Under the pieces are notes generated by a model. The model was not told the DNA's origin and searched no databases. It worked only from the letters and a program-made list of their open reading frames with translations. Below are positions 16,774 to 24,599 of a DNA stretch of 46,778 bases, in pieces. Numbering within the stretch: the stretch's first letter is position 1; every line of letters begins with the position of its first letter. A program made the position numbers and the translations under genes. Source of the DNA: an uncultured Chthonomonas sp. (GTDB lineage: Bacteria > Armatimonadota > Chthonomonadetes > Chthonomonadales > CAJBBX01); contig CAJBBX010000067.1 in the NCBI GenBank assembly GCA_903951425.1, forward strand, positions 1 through 46,778, written 5' to 3'.

Positions 16774-16866
16774 CGCACTCCTCCCAATGCCGGGCCCTGG
16801 GAGCGCCGGCGCGGTTGAGTATGGCACGGCGCTCCACAATCGGTCCAAAATCGACACTCGCGTCCC

Positions 16867-16895
16867 TTGACAACCGACCGCCATGCCGTTATCCT
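16867..16895 (+). promoter_or_regulatory. Sigma70-type promoter of lacI
   Basis: TTGACA (16867-16872), 17 nt, TATCCT (16890-16895): a perfect -35 and a good -10 at ideal spacing. Transcription should start near 16902, about 74 nt before the lacI ATG and directly at the candidate operator. Confidence 0.75.
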
Positions 16896-16903
16896 AGAGT
16901 AAG

Positions 16904-16927
16904 CGGTTGCTAGTACACGGTTACTGG
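16904..16927 (+). promoter_or_regulatory. Direct-repeat operator candidate at the lacI start site
   Basis: CGGTTGCTAG (16904-16913) and CGGTTACTGG (16918-16927) match at 8 of 10 positions with 14-bp periodicity and cover the predicted transcription start. Their location fits autorepression by the LacI-type protein encoded 49 nt downstream. LacI proteins usually prefer inverted repeats, which counts against it. CGGTTACTG recurs at 24542-24550 before the esterase-fusion gene. Confidence 0.35.
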
Positions 16928-16975
16928 CATCGTGCGCGTCCCATGGCCCTCCGAATGCGAGGCAGGTCAGAGCCC

Positions 16976-17950
16976 ATGACGACCATCAAGGACATAGCGA
17001 AAGAGCTCTCGTTATCCACGGCCACGGTGTCCCGGGCCCTGCACGACTCAGACAGCCCTTACGTGTCCGATGGGACGAGGTCTCGGGTGCTGGAGACGGC
17101 CCGCATCATGGGCTACACGCCCAATGCACGCGGCCGGGCCCTGGCCACCGGTCGGACGCATCTGGTGAGCCTCTGGATCAACAATCCGAACACCGCGTAC
17201 TACGCCATGGTTGCCGGCGACCTGTGCGACAAGTCCGAGCGGCGCGGCTTCCATCCGGTGGTCCGCGCAGCCAGCGCCCAGAGCTCCAAGCCGCTGGCCT
17301 GGCAGGCGCAGGATGGCCTGGCCGACGGCGTGATGGCTGTGGACGTGGGGGAGCCCCTCGGCGCGCTGGTGCCCCAGGGGCGCGCGCCGTTCCGGCCCAT
17401 CGTGGCGTTGGGAGCCCTCTGCCTCACGACCGTGGACCATGTGGGCGTGGACCTCTACACCGGTGCGGTTGCGGCCATGCACCACCTGGTCGCAACGCGT
17501 CCCGGGCGCATCGTGGGCCTGATGTACCGCGAGGACGACCCGCGGACATGCGCCTACAACACCGTCATGCGGGAGGCCGGACGGGAGCCGGAGGTCGTCA
17601 TGATCCCCGACGAGTCCCGCCGGACCAACCGTGCCCTGGCAGCCGCCTATGTCGCTGAACACGGTTGCCCCGCCGCCTTCTTCTGCCAGAACGACGACGT
17701 GGCCATTGCCGCCTACCGCGGCTTGCTGGATGCGGGCCTCCGTATCCCGGACGATGTGGCCATCGTCGGTTGCGACGGCATCGAAGATGGCGAGTACCTG
17801 GACCGACCGCTCTCGACCATCACCCATCCGGTGGATGAGATGTGCGAGATGGCCTGGCAGTTCCTGCTCTTACGCATGTCACAGCCCGAGGCTCCGCGCC
17901 AGGAGGCTGTACTGCCTTCGAAATTCGTGATACGAGCGTCATCAGCGTGA
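16976..17950 (+). CDS. LacI/GalR-family transcriptional regulator
   Basis: 324 residues from ATG 16976, the start that places the helix-turn-helix at the very N-terminus (MTTIKDIAKELSLSTATVSR, then the hinge helix ending near residue 60). The remainder is a periplasmic-binding-protein-like effector domain (about 61-324), with PAAFFCQNDDVAIAAYRGLL and IPDDVAIVGCDGIEDGEYLD as its usual C-terminal signatures. It should bind a sugar or sugar derivative and control operators near the carbohydrate cluster that follows on the same strand. The upstream ribosome site is weak (GGCAGG). The specific effector cannot be read from the sequence. The gene lies divergently from the Rho-like gene. Confidence 0.92.
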   Translation: MTTIKDIAKELSLSTATVSRALHDSDSPYVSDGTRSRVLETARIMGYTPNARGRALATGRTHLVSLWINNPNTAYYAMVAGDLCDKSERRGFHPVVRAASAQSSKPLAWQAQDGLADGVMAVDVGEPLGALVPQGRAPFRPIVALGALCLTTVDHVGVDLYTGAVAAMHHLVATRPGRIVGLMYREDDPRTCAYNTVMREAGREPEVVMIPDESRRTNRALAAAYVAEHGCPAAFFCQNDDVAIAAYRGLLDAGLRIPDDVAIVGCDGIEDGEYLDRPLSTITHPVDEMCEMAWQFLLLRMSQPEAPRQEAVLPSKFVIRASSA

Positions 17951-17972
17951 TGCGCTACCGAAGGGGGTGGTA

Positions 17973-17988
17973 GCCGATCCTAGTCGGC
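17973..17988 (+). terminator. Short hairpin after lacI
   Basis: GCCGA, loop TCCTAG, TCGGC, 22 nt past the lacI stop. The stem is only 5 bp and lacks a U-tract, so lacI may read through into the pseudopilin gene. Confidence 0.25.
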
Positions 17989-18035
17989 CTGACAACTCTG
18001 AACCGTGACGGTCTGCCCTGAAGGCATTCCCACAA

Positions 18036-18056
18036 GGGGCCAAGGGCCCCGGAGGT
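18036..18056 (+). promoter_or_regulatory. Leader hairpin and ribosome site that set the pseudopilin start
   Basis: GGGGCC-AAG-GGCCCC (18036-18050) is directly followed by GGAGGT (18051-18056). An ATG at 18057 abuts the Shine-Dalgarno and cannot be used well, while the ATG at 18066 is 9 nt away, which is optimal. The stem could protect the mRNA 5' end or tune access to the ribosome site. Confidence 0.5.
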
Positions 18057-18065
18057 ATGAGCCAA

Positions 18066-18848
18066 ATGCAACGTCGAGGTTTCACGCTCATCGAGCTGCT
18101 GGTGGTGATCGCGATTATCGCCATCCTCGCAGCCATCCTGTTCCCGGTCTTCGCACAGGCCCGAGAGCAGGCCCGAAAGGCCAGTTGCCTTAGCAGCCAG
18201 AAGCAGAACGGTCTGGCACTGATGATGTACGCGCAGGACTATGACGAGGCGTACTCGCAGATCGGCGACTGGAACCAGCGCATCCCGCCGTACCAGCTTG
18301 GCGTTCGCAACTGGACCGCTCTGATCCAGCCCTACGTCAAGAGCTACGAACTGGTCGAGTTCGGTTGCCCCAGCGCCAACTACAAGCGGTCGCCCTGGGG
18401 TGAGAGCAACGACCCGAATGACGGCAACAAGCCGGCCAATCCGGCCCGCGGCCCCGAGTACTCGGCCAACCACATGGTGCTTGGGCTGAACGGACCGGCG
18501 TGGGGCTCACTCATGAACGTCGGCATGGCCGACATCCAGGAGCCGGCCCAGACCATCGCCATCTCTGAGTGCGGCACGGTCGATACCTACACGCGCTTCG
18601 GTACCTACTGGACGCCGTACTGGCACACCTACTACTACTTCGACATGGAGCCCTTCTTCGGCGCCGGCACATGGTGGAGGCCGCCGGTTGCCCACAACAG
18701 CTCCAAGAACGACGGCGGCATGAACTGCGTGTTCGCTGACGGCCACGCCAAGAACATGCGGCTCTCGAGCTTCATCAACATCAGTGGCTCGACCTACTCC
18801 GTCAAGACGTACTACTGGGAGCAGAACAAGGCCGGCCTGTCGCCCTAG
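18066..18848 (+). CDS. Type II secretion/type IV pilin-like pseudopilin with H-X-DG domain
   Basis: 260 residues. The N-terminus [20 protein letters not shown] carries a prepilin peptidase site (G5, then F+1 and E+5), followed by a hydrophobic assembly helix and [17 protein letters not shown]. The C-terminal signature is [13 protein letters not shown] near 219-231. The histidine before it is 15 residues from the DG, rather than the usual 10, because of a small insertion (SSKND). Such proteins are cleaved, N-methylated and extracted from the membrane into pseudopili. Their abundance next to glycosidase genes in Armatimonadota suggests surface exposure of, or secretion by, a T2SS-like apparatus. 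The strong terminator downstream and good ribosome site point to high expression. Confidence 0.9.
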   Translation: MQRRGFTLIELLVVIAIIAILAAILFPVFAQAREQARKASCLSSQKQNGLALMMYAQDYDEAYSQIGDWNQRIPPYQLGVRNWTALIQPYVKSYELVEFGCPSANYKRSPWGESNDPNDGNKPANPARGPEYSANHMVLGLNGPAWGSLMNVGMADIQEPAQTIAISECGTVDTYTRFGTYWTPYWHTYYYFDMEPFFGAGTWWRPPVAHNSSKNDGGMNCVFADGHAKNMRLSSFINISGSTYSVKTYYWEQNKAGLSP

Positions 18849-18861
18849 CCGACCGCCTTCC

Positions 18862-18892
18862 GACGGCCGCGGGCCTTGCGCCCGCGGCCGTC
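18862..18892 (+). terminator. Very stable hairpin after the pseudopilin
   Basis: GACGGCCGCGGGC, loop CTTGC, GCCCGCGGCCGTC: a perfect 13-bp all-GC-rich stem 13 nt after the stop, followed only by TGCATT. It is a probable terminator or attenuator that would make the pseudopilin message more abundant than the genes beyond. Confidence 0.65.
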
Positions 18893-18911
18893 TGCATTAC
18901 ACGAGGTGCCT

Positions 18912-19163
18912 ATGAAGTCAAATGTGAACCCGGTTGTTGCGGCAGTTGTGATCGTCCTGATGCTGGCCGTGGCCGGGGTGCTCATCTACACTCGGATGGC
19001 GGGCACCGGCCCGAAGTATGGAGCCGAGATCCCTGACGTAGTGAAGCAGGACGCCATCAAGAACGGGCCGCGCCCCATGCCGCCCATCCCCATGCCCAAT
19101 GGCGGCACGATGGCTCCCCGCGGCGCCGCTGTCGGTCCGCCAGGAGGGGCCGGCGGCAAGTAG
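18912..19163 (+). CDS. Small membrane protein with proline/glycine-rich tail
   Basis: 83 residues from ATG 18912 (GAGGTG 4 nt upstream; the longer frame from 18876 lies in the terminator and is unlikely). Residues about 8-27 (VVAAVVIVLMLAVAGVLIYT) form one membrane span. The rest is a hydrophilic, proline-, glycine- and methionine-rich tail (PRPMPPIPMPNGGTMAPRGA) with no fold expected. The N-terminus is short, so the tail is probably outside the cell. It lies between the pseudopilin and the DUF6067-like gene. A small partner of the pseudopilin or a wall-spanning anchor is possible. No family is recognised. Confidence 0.65.
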   Translation: MKSNVNPVVAAVVIVLMLAVAGVLIYTRMAGTGPKYGAEIPDVVKQDAIKNGPRPMPPIPMPNGGTMAPRGAAVGPPGGAGGK

Positions 19164-19186
19164 CCGCGTCGCCCAAAGTCTGTATC

Positions 19187-19210
19187 GGGGGCCGGCGATG
19201 CCCGGCCCCC
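19187..19210 (+). terminator. GC hairpin upstream of the DUF6067-like gene
   Basis: GGGGGCCGG, loop CGATGC, CCGGCCCCC: 9-bp stem 23 nt after the small membrane protein and 29 nt before the next ATG. No U-tract. It is an attenuator or processing-site candidate. Confidence 0.4.
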
Positions 19211-19239
19211 TCCGCCCATCAAGCGAGGATCGCCGCGCC

Positions 19240-22200
19240 ATGAGATTGCCCATCGTTCCCGCATCGGCCGTTGCGCTCCTCGCCGTCCTGGTTGCGCACC
19301 CCGTGGAGGCCTCCATGACCGAACAGGATCGTTCGCTTCCCGTGGCGGAGTATGGCGTGGCGGCCGCGCTCTGGTCCGCCGAACTCGGCCACCACCGCGC
19401 CCTCGTTCAGGTGGCGGCCCCGGCGCCGGCGGTGCAGGTTCGCATCCCGTGGCGGCGACGCGATGTCGATCCCGGCGCCAAGGACATCATCGTCCACGAC
19501 CCGTCCGGTAAGCGCGTGGCCAACGTTGCGCGCATCGAAGTGCGCCGCGAGTACGGCGACATCGCCTTCGAGGCGGCCCAGGCCGGCGTCTACGAGGTCT
19601 ACTACCTGCCCTACGAGCCCGAGCCCACGCAGTTCTACTACGCCAAGGGCTACACGCCGCCCTCCAACACCTCCGACCCGGCCTGGCTCGCGGCCCACGC
19701 GCTGAGCCCCGACCGGCTCTCCACGGGCCAGTGGCGCGGCGCCCCGGCGGCGCGGGCGCTCAAGCTCGAGGCACGATCAGCTTTCGATAGTTTTTACCCG
19801 ATGGAAGTGGTGGCCACTCCGGACGAGGTCGCCGACCTGGCGGCTCGTGGCGGCAAGCCCGTGCTGCTTTTCCCCGAGGACCGCAAGCTCCCCATCCGCA
19901 TGAAGACGGACGTGCCTGTGCGCTGGGTAGAGCGCGGCCCGCAGGCGGCCTTCCACGGCGAAGCCCTGCGGAACGAGTACTACGCTTTCCAGATCGGCGT
20001 CTTCGCGGCGCGTGCGCCCATCTCGAACCTGGCCGTTACCTTCGCCGACCTCCGCGGTCCGGGCGGGGCCCGGATACCGGCCGCCAACCTGCGCTCCATC
20101 AACATGGGCGGAGTGGACGTGAACGGGAAGCCCTTCGCCAAGCGCGTCGACGTGGCTCAGGGCCATGTGCAGGCGCTCTGGATCGGCGTGGACGTGCCGG
20201 AGAAGGCCGTCGCGGGCGACTACTCAGGCACGGTTTCCGTCTCCGGGCAGGAGGGCGTGCTGGGGACGGTCGCGGTGACGCTCAGCGTCGGCGCAAAGGC
20301 GCTGGCCGACCGGGGCGACAGCGAACTCTGGCGCCACTCGCGCCTGCGCTGGCTCGACTCCTCGGCGGGCATCGACGACGACGTGGTTCCGCCCTACACG
20401 CCGCTCAAGCTCACCGGCCGCACGGTGAAGTGCCTGGGTCGATCGCTCCGCTTCGGGACGGATGGCCTGCCTGCGGGCATGAAGGCCGGCGTTACGGAGA
20501 TGCTCGCCGAGCCCGTCCGCTTCAGCGTGAAGACCGGCGGCGCGCACGTGGCATGGGCGCCGGGCCGCGTGTCTGTGACCAAGTCCAGGCCCGGCTTGGT
20601 GGCCTGGGAGGCGCAGCGCACGGCCCCGGGCCTCACCTCGACCTGCCGCGCCGAGATGGAGTTCGACGGCCACGTTCTCTACCGGGTCTCGCTGAAGGCC
20701 GACAAGGATATGCGGCTCGACGAGGCCGCGCTGGAGCTACCCTTCCGGCCGGAGGTCGCGCGCTACCTCATGGGCGCGGGGCGCAAGGGCGGCTCGTTGC
20801 CCGCGCAGTTCGATTGGCGCTGGACCACGCCGCACGACTCGTTCTGGATCGGCGACGTGCCCGCCGGGGTGCACTGCGAACTGCGCGGCGGATCCTACAA
20901 CGGCCCGCTGATGAACCTCTTCCACCCGGCTCCGCCCGCCACCTGGTCCAACGGCGGCCAGGGCGGCGTCACGCTGGAGCGCGGCGGCTCGGCCGTGGTG
21001 GCCCGGGCCTACAGCGGCGCGCGCGACCTGAAGGCCGGCGAAGAGGTCACCTTCGAGTTCGCCCTGATCCTGACGCCCGTCAAGCCCATCGACACCGCGA
21101 AGACCTTCGCCACGCGGTACTACCACGGCGGCGATAAGCCGATCATCAGCGACTACACGGTGGGTTCGGGCATCAACGTCATCAACGTCCACCATGCCAA
21201 CGACGTGAACCCTTACATTAACTATCCGTTCATCGTGGTGGACCCGCTCAAGCAGCTCGTGCAGACCTGGCAGCAGCGCGGTATGAAGGTGAAGCTCTAC
21301 TACACCGTGCGCGAGCTGAGCAACTACATGACGGAGCTATGGGCCCTGCGCAGTCTCGGCACCGAGGTGCTGGCCGGCGGTGGCGGCGGCGGCTTCCCCT
21401 GGCTCCGCGAGCACCTGGGCGGCGACTACACGACGCAGTGGTACGTCCCCTTCAAGGACGGATCGGCCGACGCCGCGCTCCTCAACAGCGGCGAGTGCCG
21501 CTGGTACAACTACTATATCGAGGGGCTCTCCTGGCTCTGCGAGAACATCGGCATGGACGGGCTCTACCTGGACGACGTCTCCTTCGACCGACGCATCCTC
21601 AAGCGCATGCGCAAGGTGATGAACGCCGCGCGGCCGGGCAGCATGATCGACCTCCACAGCAACACTGCGTTCTCCATCGGCCCGGCCAACCAGTACATGG
21701 AGTACATGCCCTACGTCGACAAGGTCTGGTTCGGCGAGAGCTTCCGCTACAACCAGGAGCCGCCGGACTACTGGCTGACCGAGGTTTCGGGCATCCCCTT
21801 CGGCGTCATGGGCGAGATGCTCCACAGCCCGACGAATGCCTTCCGGGGCATGATCTACGGCATCACAAACAGGATCACGTGGGACGCGCCGGAGAGCGGT
21901 GATGATCCGCGGCCCATCTACCGCCTCTGGGATGCCTTCGGTATTGCGAAGTCGAAGATGCTGGGCTACTGGGACCCAAAGTGCCCGGTCCGCACCGACA
22001 ATCCGGACGTGCTGGCCACGGCCTACGTGCGCAAGGGGAAGGCCCTCATCGCGCTGGCCAACTGGGCCCCGCAGGCTACTCAGGCGCGCCTGAAGATCGA
22101 CTGGAAGGCGCTGGGCCTCGACCCGGCCAACTGCGTGCTGAAGGCGCCGGCGGTGCGCGGCGTGCAGGAGGCTCGGGAGTTCGCCCCCGACGCCGTTATA

Positions 22201-22254
22201 CCTGTCGAGCACCTGAAGGGGTGGATGCTGGTGCTCGAGCACGTACGGAGGTAG
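19240..22254 (+). CDS. Exported glycoside-hydrolase-like protein (DUF6067-type)
   Basis: 1004 residues from ATG 19240, with a signal peptide (MRLPIVPASAVALLAVLVAH, then PVEAS); the frame is open further upstream, but that part overlaps the previous gene's hairpin. N-terminal beta domains (about 40-380) are followed by a stretch HSRLRWLDSSAGIDDDVVPP that I associate with DUF6067, a beta region to about 640, and a likely (beta/alpha)8 catalytic barrel (about 640-930). In the barrel, NIGMDGLYLDDVSFDRR supplies two adjacent aspartates, with SMIDLHSN and YVDKVWFGESF on later strands. A small C-terminal beta domain ends the chain. It probably acts on extracellular polysaccharide. The family name is from memory and the substrate is unknown. 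Confidence 0.75.
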   Translation: MRLPIVPASAVALLAVLVAHPVEASMTEQDRSLPVAEYGVAAALWSAELGHHRALVQVAAPAPAVQVRIPWRRRDVDPGAKDIIVHDPSGKRVANVARIEVRREYGDIAFEAAQAGVYEVYYLPYEPEPTQFYYAKGYTPPSNTSDPAWLAAHALSPDRLSTGQWRGAPAARALKLEARSAFDSFYPMEVVATPDEVADLAARGGKPVLLFPEDRKLPIRMKTDVPVRWVERGPQAAFHGEALRNEYYAFQIGVFAARAPISNLAVTFADLRGPGGARIPAANLRSINMGGVDVNGKPFAKRVDVAQGHVQALWIGVDVPEKAVAGDYSGTVSVSGQEGVLGTVAVTLSVGAKALADRGDSELWRHSRLRWLDSSAGIDDDVVPPYTPLKLTGRTVKCLGRSLRFGTDGLPAGMKAGVTEMLAEPVRFSVKTGGAHVAWAPGRVSVTKSRPGLVAWEAQRTAPGLTSTCRAEMEFDGHVLYRVSLKADKDMRLDEAALELPFRPEVARYLMGAGRKGGSLPAQFDWRWTTPHDSFWIGDVPAGVHCELRGGSYNGPLMNLFHPAPPATWSNGGQGGVTLERGGSAVVARAYSGARDLKAGEEVTFEFALILTPVKPIDTAKTFATRYYHGGDKPIISDYTVGSGINVINVHHANDVNPYINYPFIVVDPLKQLVQTWQQRGMKVKLYYTVRELSNYMTELWALRSLGTEVLAGGGGGGFPWLREHLGGDYTTQWYVPFKDGSADAALLNSGECRWYNYYIEGLSWLCENIGMDGLYLDDVSFDRRILKRMRKVMNAARPGSMIDLHSNTAFSIGPANQYMEYMPYVDKVWFGESFRYNQEPPDYWLTEVSGIPFGVMGEMLHSPTNAFRGMIYGITNRITWDAPESGDDPRPIYRLWDAFGIAKSKMLGYWDPKCPVRTDNPDVLATAYVRKGKALIALANWAPQATQARLKIDWKALGLDPANCVLKAPAVRGVQEAREFAPDAVIPVEHLKGWMLVLEHVRR

Positions 22255-22257
22255 TCA

Positions 22258-24381
22258 ATGCCCGTAGCGCGGCACAGCGCTCTTCGTGCGGTCGCGATAG
22301 CGCTGATCGTGGCGAGCCCCTGGGCGGCGGCCCGTGCGATGTCCGACTCGCTCAGGCTCGTACCCACCCCACGAACGGTTGTGCGGCAGACTGGGAGCTT
22401 CGCGATCGGCCGGCGCACAGTCGTGGCGCTGGCAGCGGGCGCCAGTGCGGATGACCGGTTCGCCGCCCAGCAACTGGTCGAGGAGGTGGCCACCGACCTC
22501 GGCATCCGTCTGCGCACCATCGAGGCCGTGAGTGTCCCAGCCAGAGACGCCATCGTGGTGGGCCGGCTCGGGCGCGATCGGATCGTGAACCAGGCCCTGC
22601 GGCCGGTGCAAGGTCGCACGGTGTCTCAGGTGCGCCGCGAAGGGTACGTACTGAGCATCCGGCCGGAGTGCATGTGTATCGGTGGCAGGGATGCAGCGGG
22701 CACGTTCTATGGCGTCCAGACCGCGAAGCAGATGGTAAGGGCGAACGCGAACGGGCGCACCGTGCCATGCGTTACCATCACGGACTGGCCCGTCATGCGG
22801 TACCGGGGGTGGCAGGACGACATCAGCCGCGGGCCCATCCCCACCCTGGCGTCGCTCAAGCAGCAGGTTCGCACGCTCTCCGAGTTCAAGATGAACTTCT
22901 TCACGATGTACACGGAGACGGTGTTCCGCCTGACGAGCCACCCCTCGCTTGCGCCTCCCGACGGCATCACCGCAGAGGAGGTCCGGGATCTCTGCGCCTT
23001 CGCCCGCAAGCACCACGTGGAAGTCGCCGGCAACTTCGCGTCGTTCGGGCACGCCAACTTCGTGGCTCGGCCCGACTACCGTCACCTCGGCGCGTTCATC
23101 ACACGAGAAGGGCTACGCAAGGGCGACGTCTGTGGGTTCAATCCGGCCGAGGAGCGGACCTACGGCTTCCTGCGCGATGTCTACGACGAGATCGCGCCGG
23201 CCTACGACAGCCCGCTCTTCATGGCCAATTGCGACGAGGTCTTCTACCTGGACGGCAGCGGCGACCGGTCGGGCAAGCCCGACCGACGCTTGGAGCGTAT
23301 GGTTGCTGATCTTGGGGTGGGAGGGGTCTACGCCCGCCACATCAACAGGCTGGCGGAACTGCTCGCGCGTCATGGCAAGACGCCCATGATCTGGGCCGAC
23401 TCGGAGACGGTGACCGCTCCGCCGCAGTGGGGCACCGGCCCGGAGAAGACCGCGTTTGGCGGCAACCGGGACCAGGCGCTTGCCTCCATGCAGAAGGACG
23501 TCGTCCTCATCGCGTGGGAGTACGAGGCCGACTACGACTTCGCCGGATACCTGAAGCCGCTGGTGGCGAGTGGACGCCGCGTGCTCGTGGCGCCCGGGGT
23601 ATACGCGACCGCGCAGATCTTCCCGTACTTCGGCTTCGCCGCGAAGAACATCGCTGACTTCACGGCGGAGGGCGCCCGGACCGGCGCGATGGGGATGCTC
23701 CTAACCACCTGGGACGACGACGGCGACTCCCTGATGGGGTACCAGTGGCAGCCGCTTGTGTGGGGCGCCGAATGCTCGTGGTCGCCGCCCACGTACGCGA
23801 GTGCCCAGACCCGAGACGCCGTCCGCGGCGCACGCCTCGCGGCCTTCCGCGCGGCGTATCCAGCCGTGTTCTACGGGCTCACCGGGGGTGCCGCCGATGC
23901 CGCCGGCATAGAGTTGTCAGGTCTTCGCGAGGAGACGCTGTTCAAGACAGCGCCCCGCTACAGCATGTCGGCGAGTTACTACTGGATGGGGGCCGGTGAG
24001 TCGGCGGACGAGGGTCGCGACGATGCGGACGTGGGCCGGCACGCCGCCGAGGCCGACCGGATCACGGCGGGCCTGCGACGGGCCAAGGGGCTGGCGCGAC
24101 ACCACGCAGGCAGCCTTGACTACGTTGTCCTTGCCGCACGACGCTGCGCGTTCATGGCCCGCCGCATCCAGGCTGCGCGGCTCTCAGCGTCTCCCGGCTC
24201 GGCTGCAGAGGCTGCGCGTGCGTTCGAGGCACTGGCGGCTGATGCTGGAGACCTCCGGGCCGAGTACATCCGGCTCTGGGGGGTGGAGAATCGACCGTCG
24301 TCGCTCGCCAACGTGGTTGCTCGGTACGACAAGCTCATCCAAGAGATGCAGAGTCGGGCGAAGGCGCCACGCAGTGGGTGA
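22258..24381 (+). CDS. GH20-like beta-N-acetylhexosaminidase
   Basis: 707 residues with a signal peptide (MPVARHSALRAVAIALIVAS). An N-terminal GH20b-type alpha/beta domain (about 30-165) starts LRLVPTPRTVVRQTGSFAIG and ends GTFYGVQTAKQMV. It is followed by the barrel, starting RYRGWQDDISRGPIPTLASL. The catalytic pair is in MANCDEVFYL (D326 polarising aspartate, E327 acid/base) and the IWADSE strand follows near 378. A C-terminal helical part (about 560-707) is less conserved. GH20 enzymes release terminal GlcNAc or GalNAc by substrate-assisted catalysis. GGAGG overlapping the previous stop lies about 6 nt before the ATG, so it is in the same operon as the DUF6067-like gene. The replacement of the usual HxGGDE by NCDE hints at changed specificity. 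Confidence 0.78.
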   Translation: MPVARHSALRAVAIALIVASPWAAARAMSDSLRLVPTPRTVVRQTGSFAIGRRTVVALAAGASADDRFAAQQLVEEVATDLGIRLRTIEAVSVPARDAIVVGRLGRDRIVNQALRPVQGRTVSQVRREGYVLSIRPECMCIGGRDAAGTFYGVQTAKQMVRANANGRTVPCVTITDWPVMRYRGWQDDISRGPIPTLASLKQQVRTLSEFKMNFFTMYTETVFRLTSHPSLAPPDGITAEEVRDLCAFARKHHVEVAGNFASFGHANFVARPDYRHLGAFITREGLRKGDVCGFNPAEERTYGFLRDVYDEIAPAYDSPLFMANCDEVFYLDGSGDRSGKPDRRLERMVADLGVGGVYARHINRLAELLARHGKTPMIWADSETVTAPPQWGTGPEKTAFGGNRDQALASMQKDVVLIAWEYEADYDFAGYLKPLVASGRRVLVAPGVYATAQIFPYFGFAAKNIADFTAEGARTGAMGMLLTTWDDDGDSLMGYQWQPLVWGAECSWSPPTYASAQTRDAVRGARLAAFRAAYPAVFYGLTGGAADAAGIELSGLREETLFKTAPRYSMSASYYWMGAGESADEGRDDADVGRHAAEADRITAGLRRAKGLARHHAGSLDYVVLAARRCAFMARRIQAARLSASPGSAAEAARAFEALAADAGDLRAEYIRLWGVENRPSSLANVVARYDKLIQEMQSRAKAPRSG

Positions 24382-24599
24382 TCCGCCCGGATGCGCCTAA
24401 TGCGACGCGAGCCCATGCGGTTGGCGGCATCGGCAGGGCTTGGCGTGACAGCGCGGGCCCGCGCACGCTTCATGCCTGATCCGAGCCACGGCTTCATCAT
24501 GCTCGCAGCCGGCGCTCACACGCGATCCCGCGCTCAGGAGTCGGTTACTGCGCCTGCCGCACCACAACGATGCGGGATGACCACACGAGGTACTCGCTA
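24382..24599 (+). promoter_or_regulatory. Largest gap in the cluster, with a palindrome and an operator-like motif
   Basis: This is the longest non-coding interval between 19.2 and 44.4 kb. It holds a perfect 14-bp palindrome GCGCGGGCCCGCGC (24451-24464) and CGGTTACTG (24542-24550), identical to nine bases of the lacI leader repeat. Both are reasonable regulator sites, but no promoter hexamers stand out. A 69-codon frame across the gap has no ribosome site and is not called. Confidence 0.3.
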
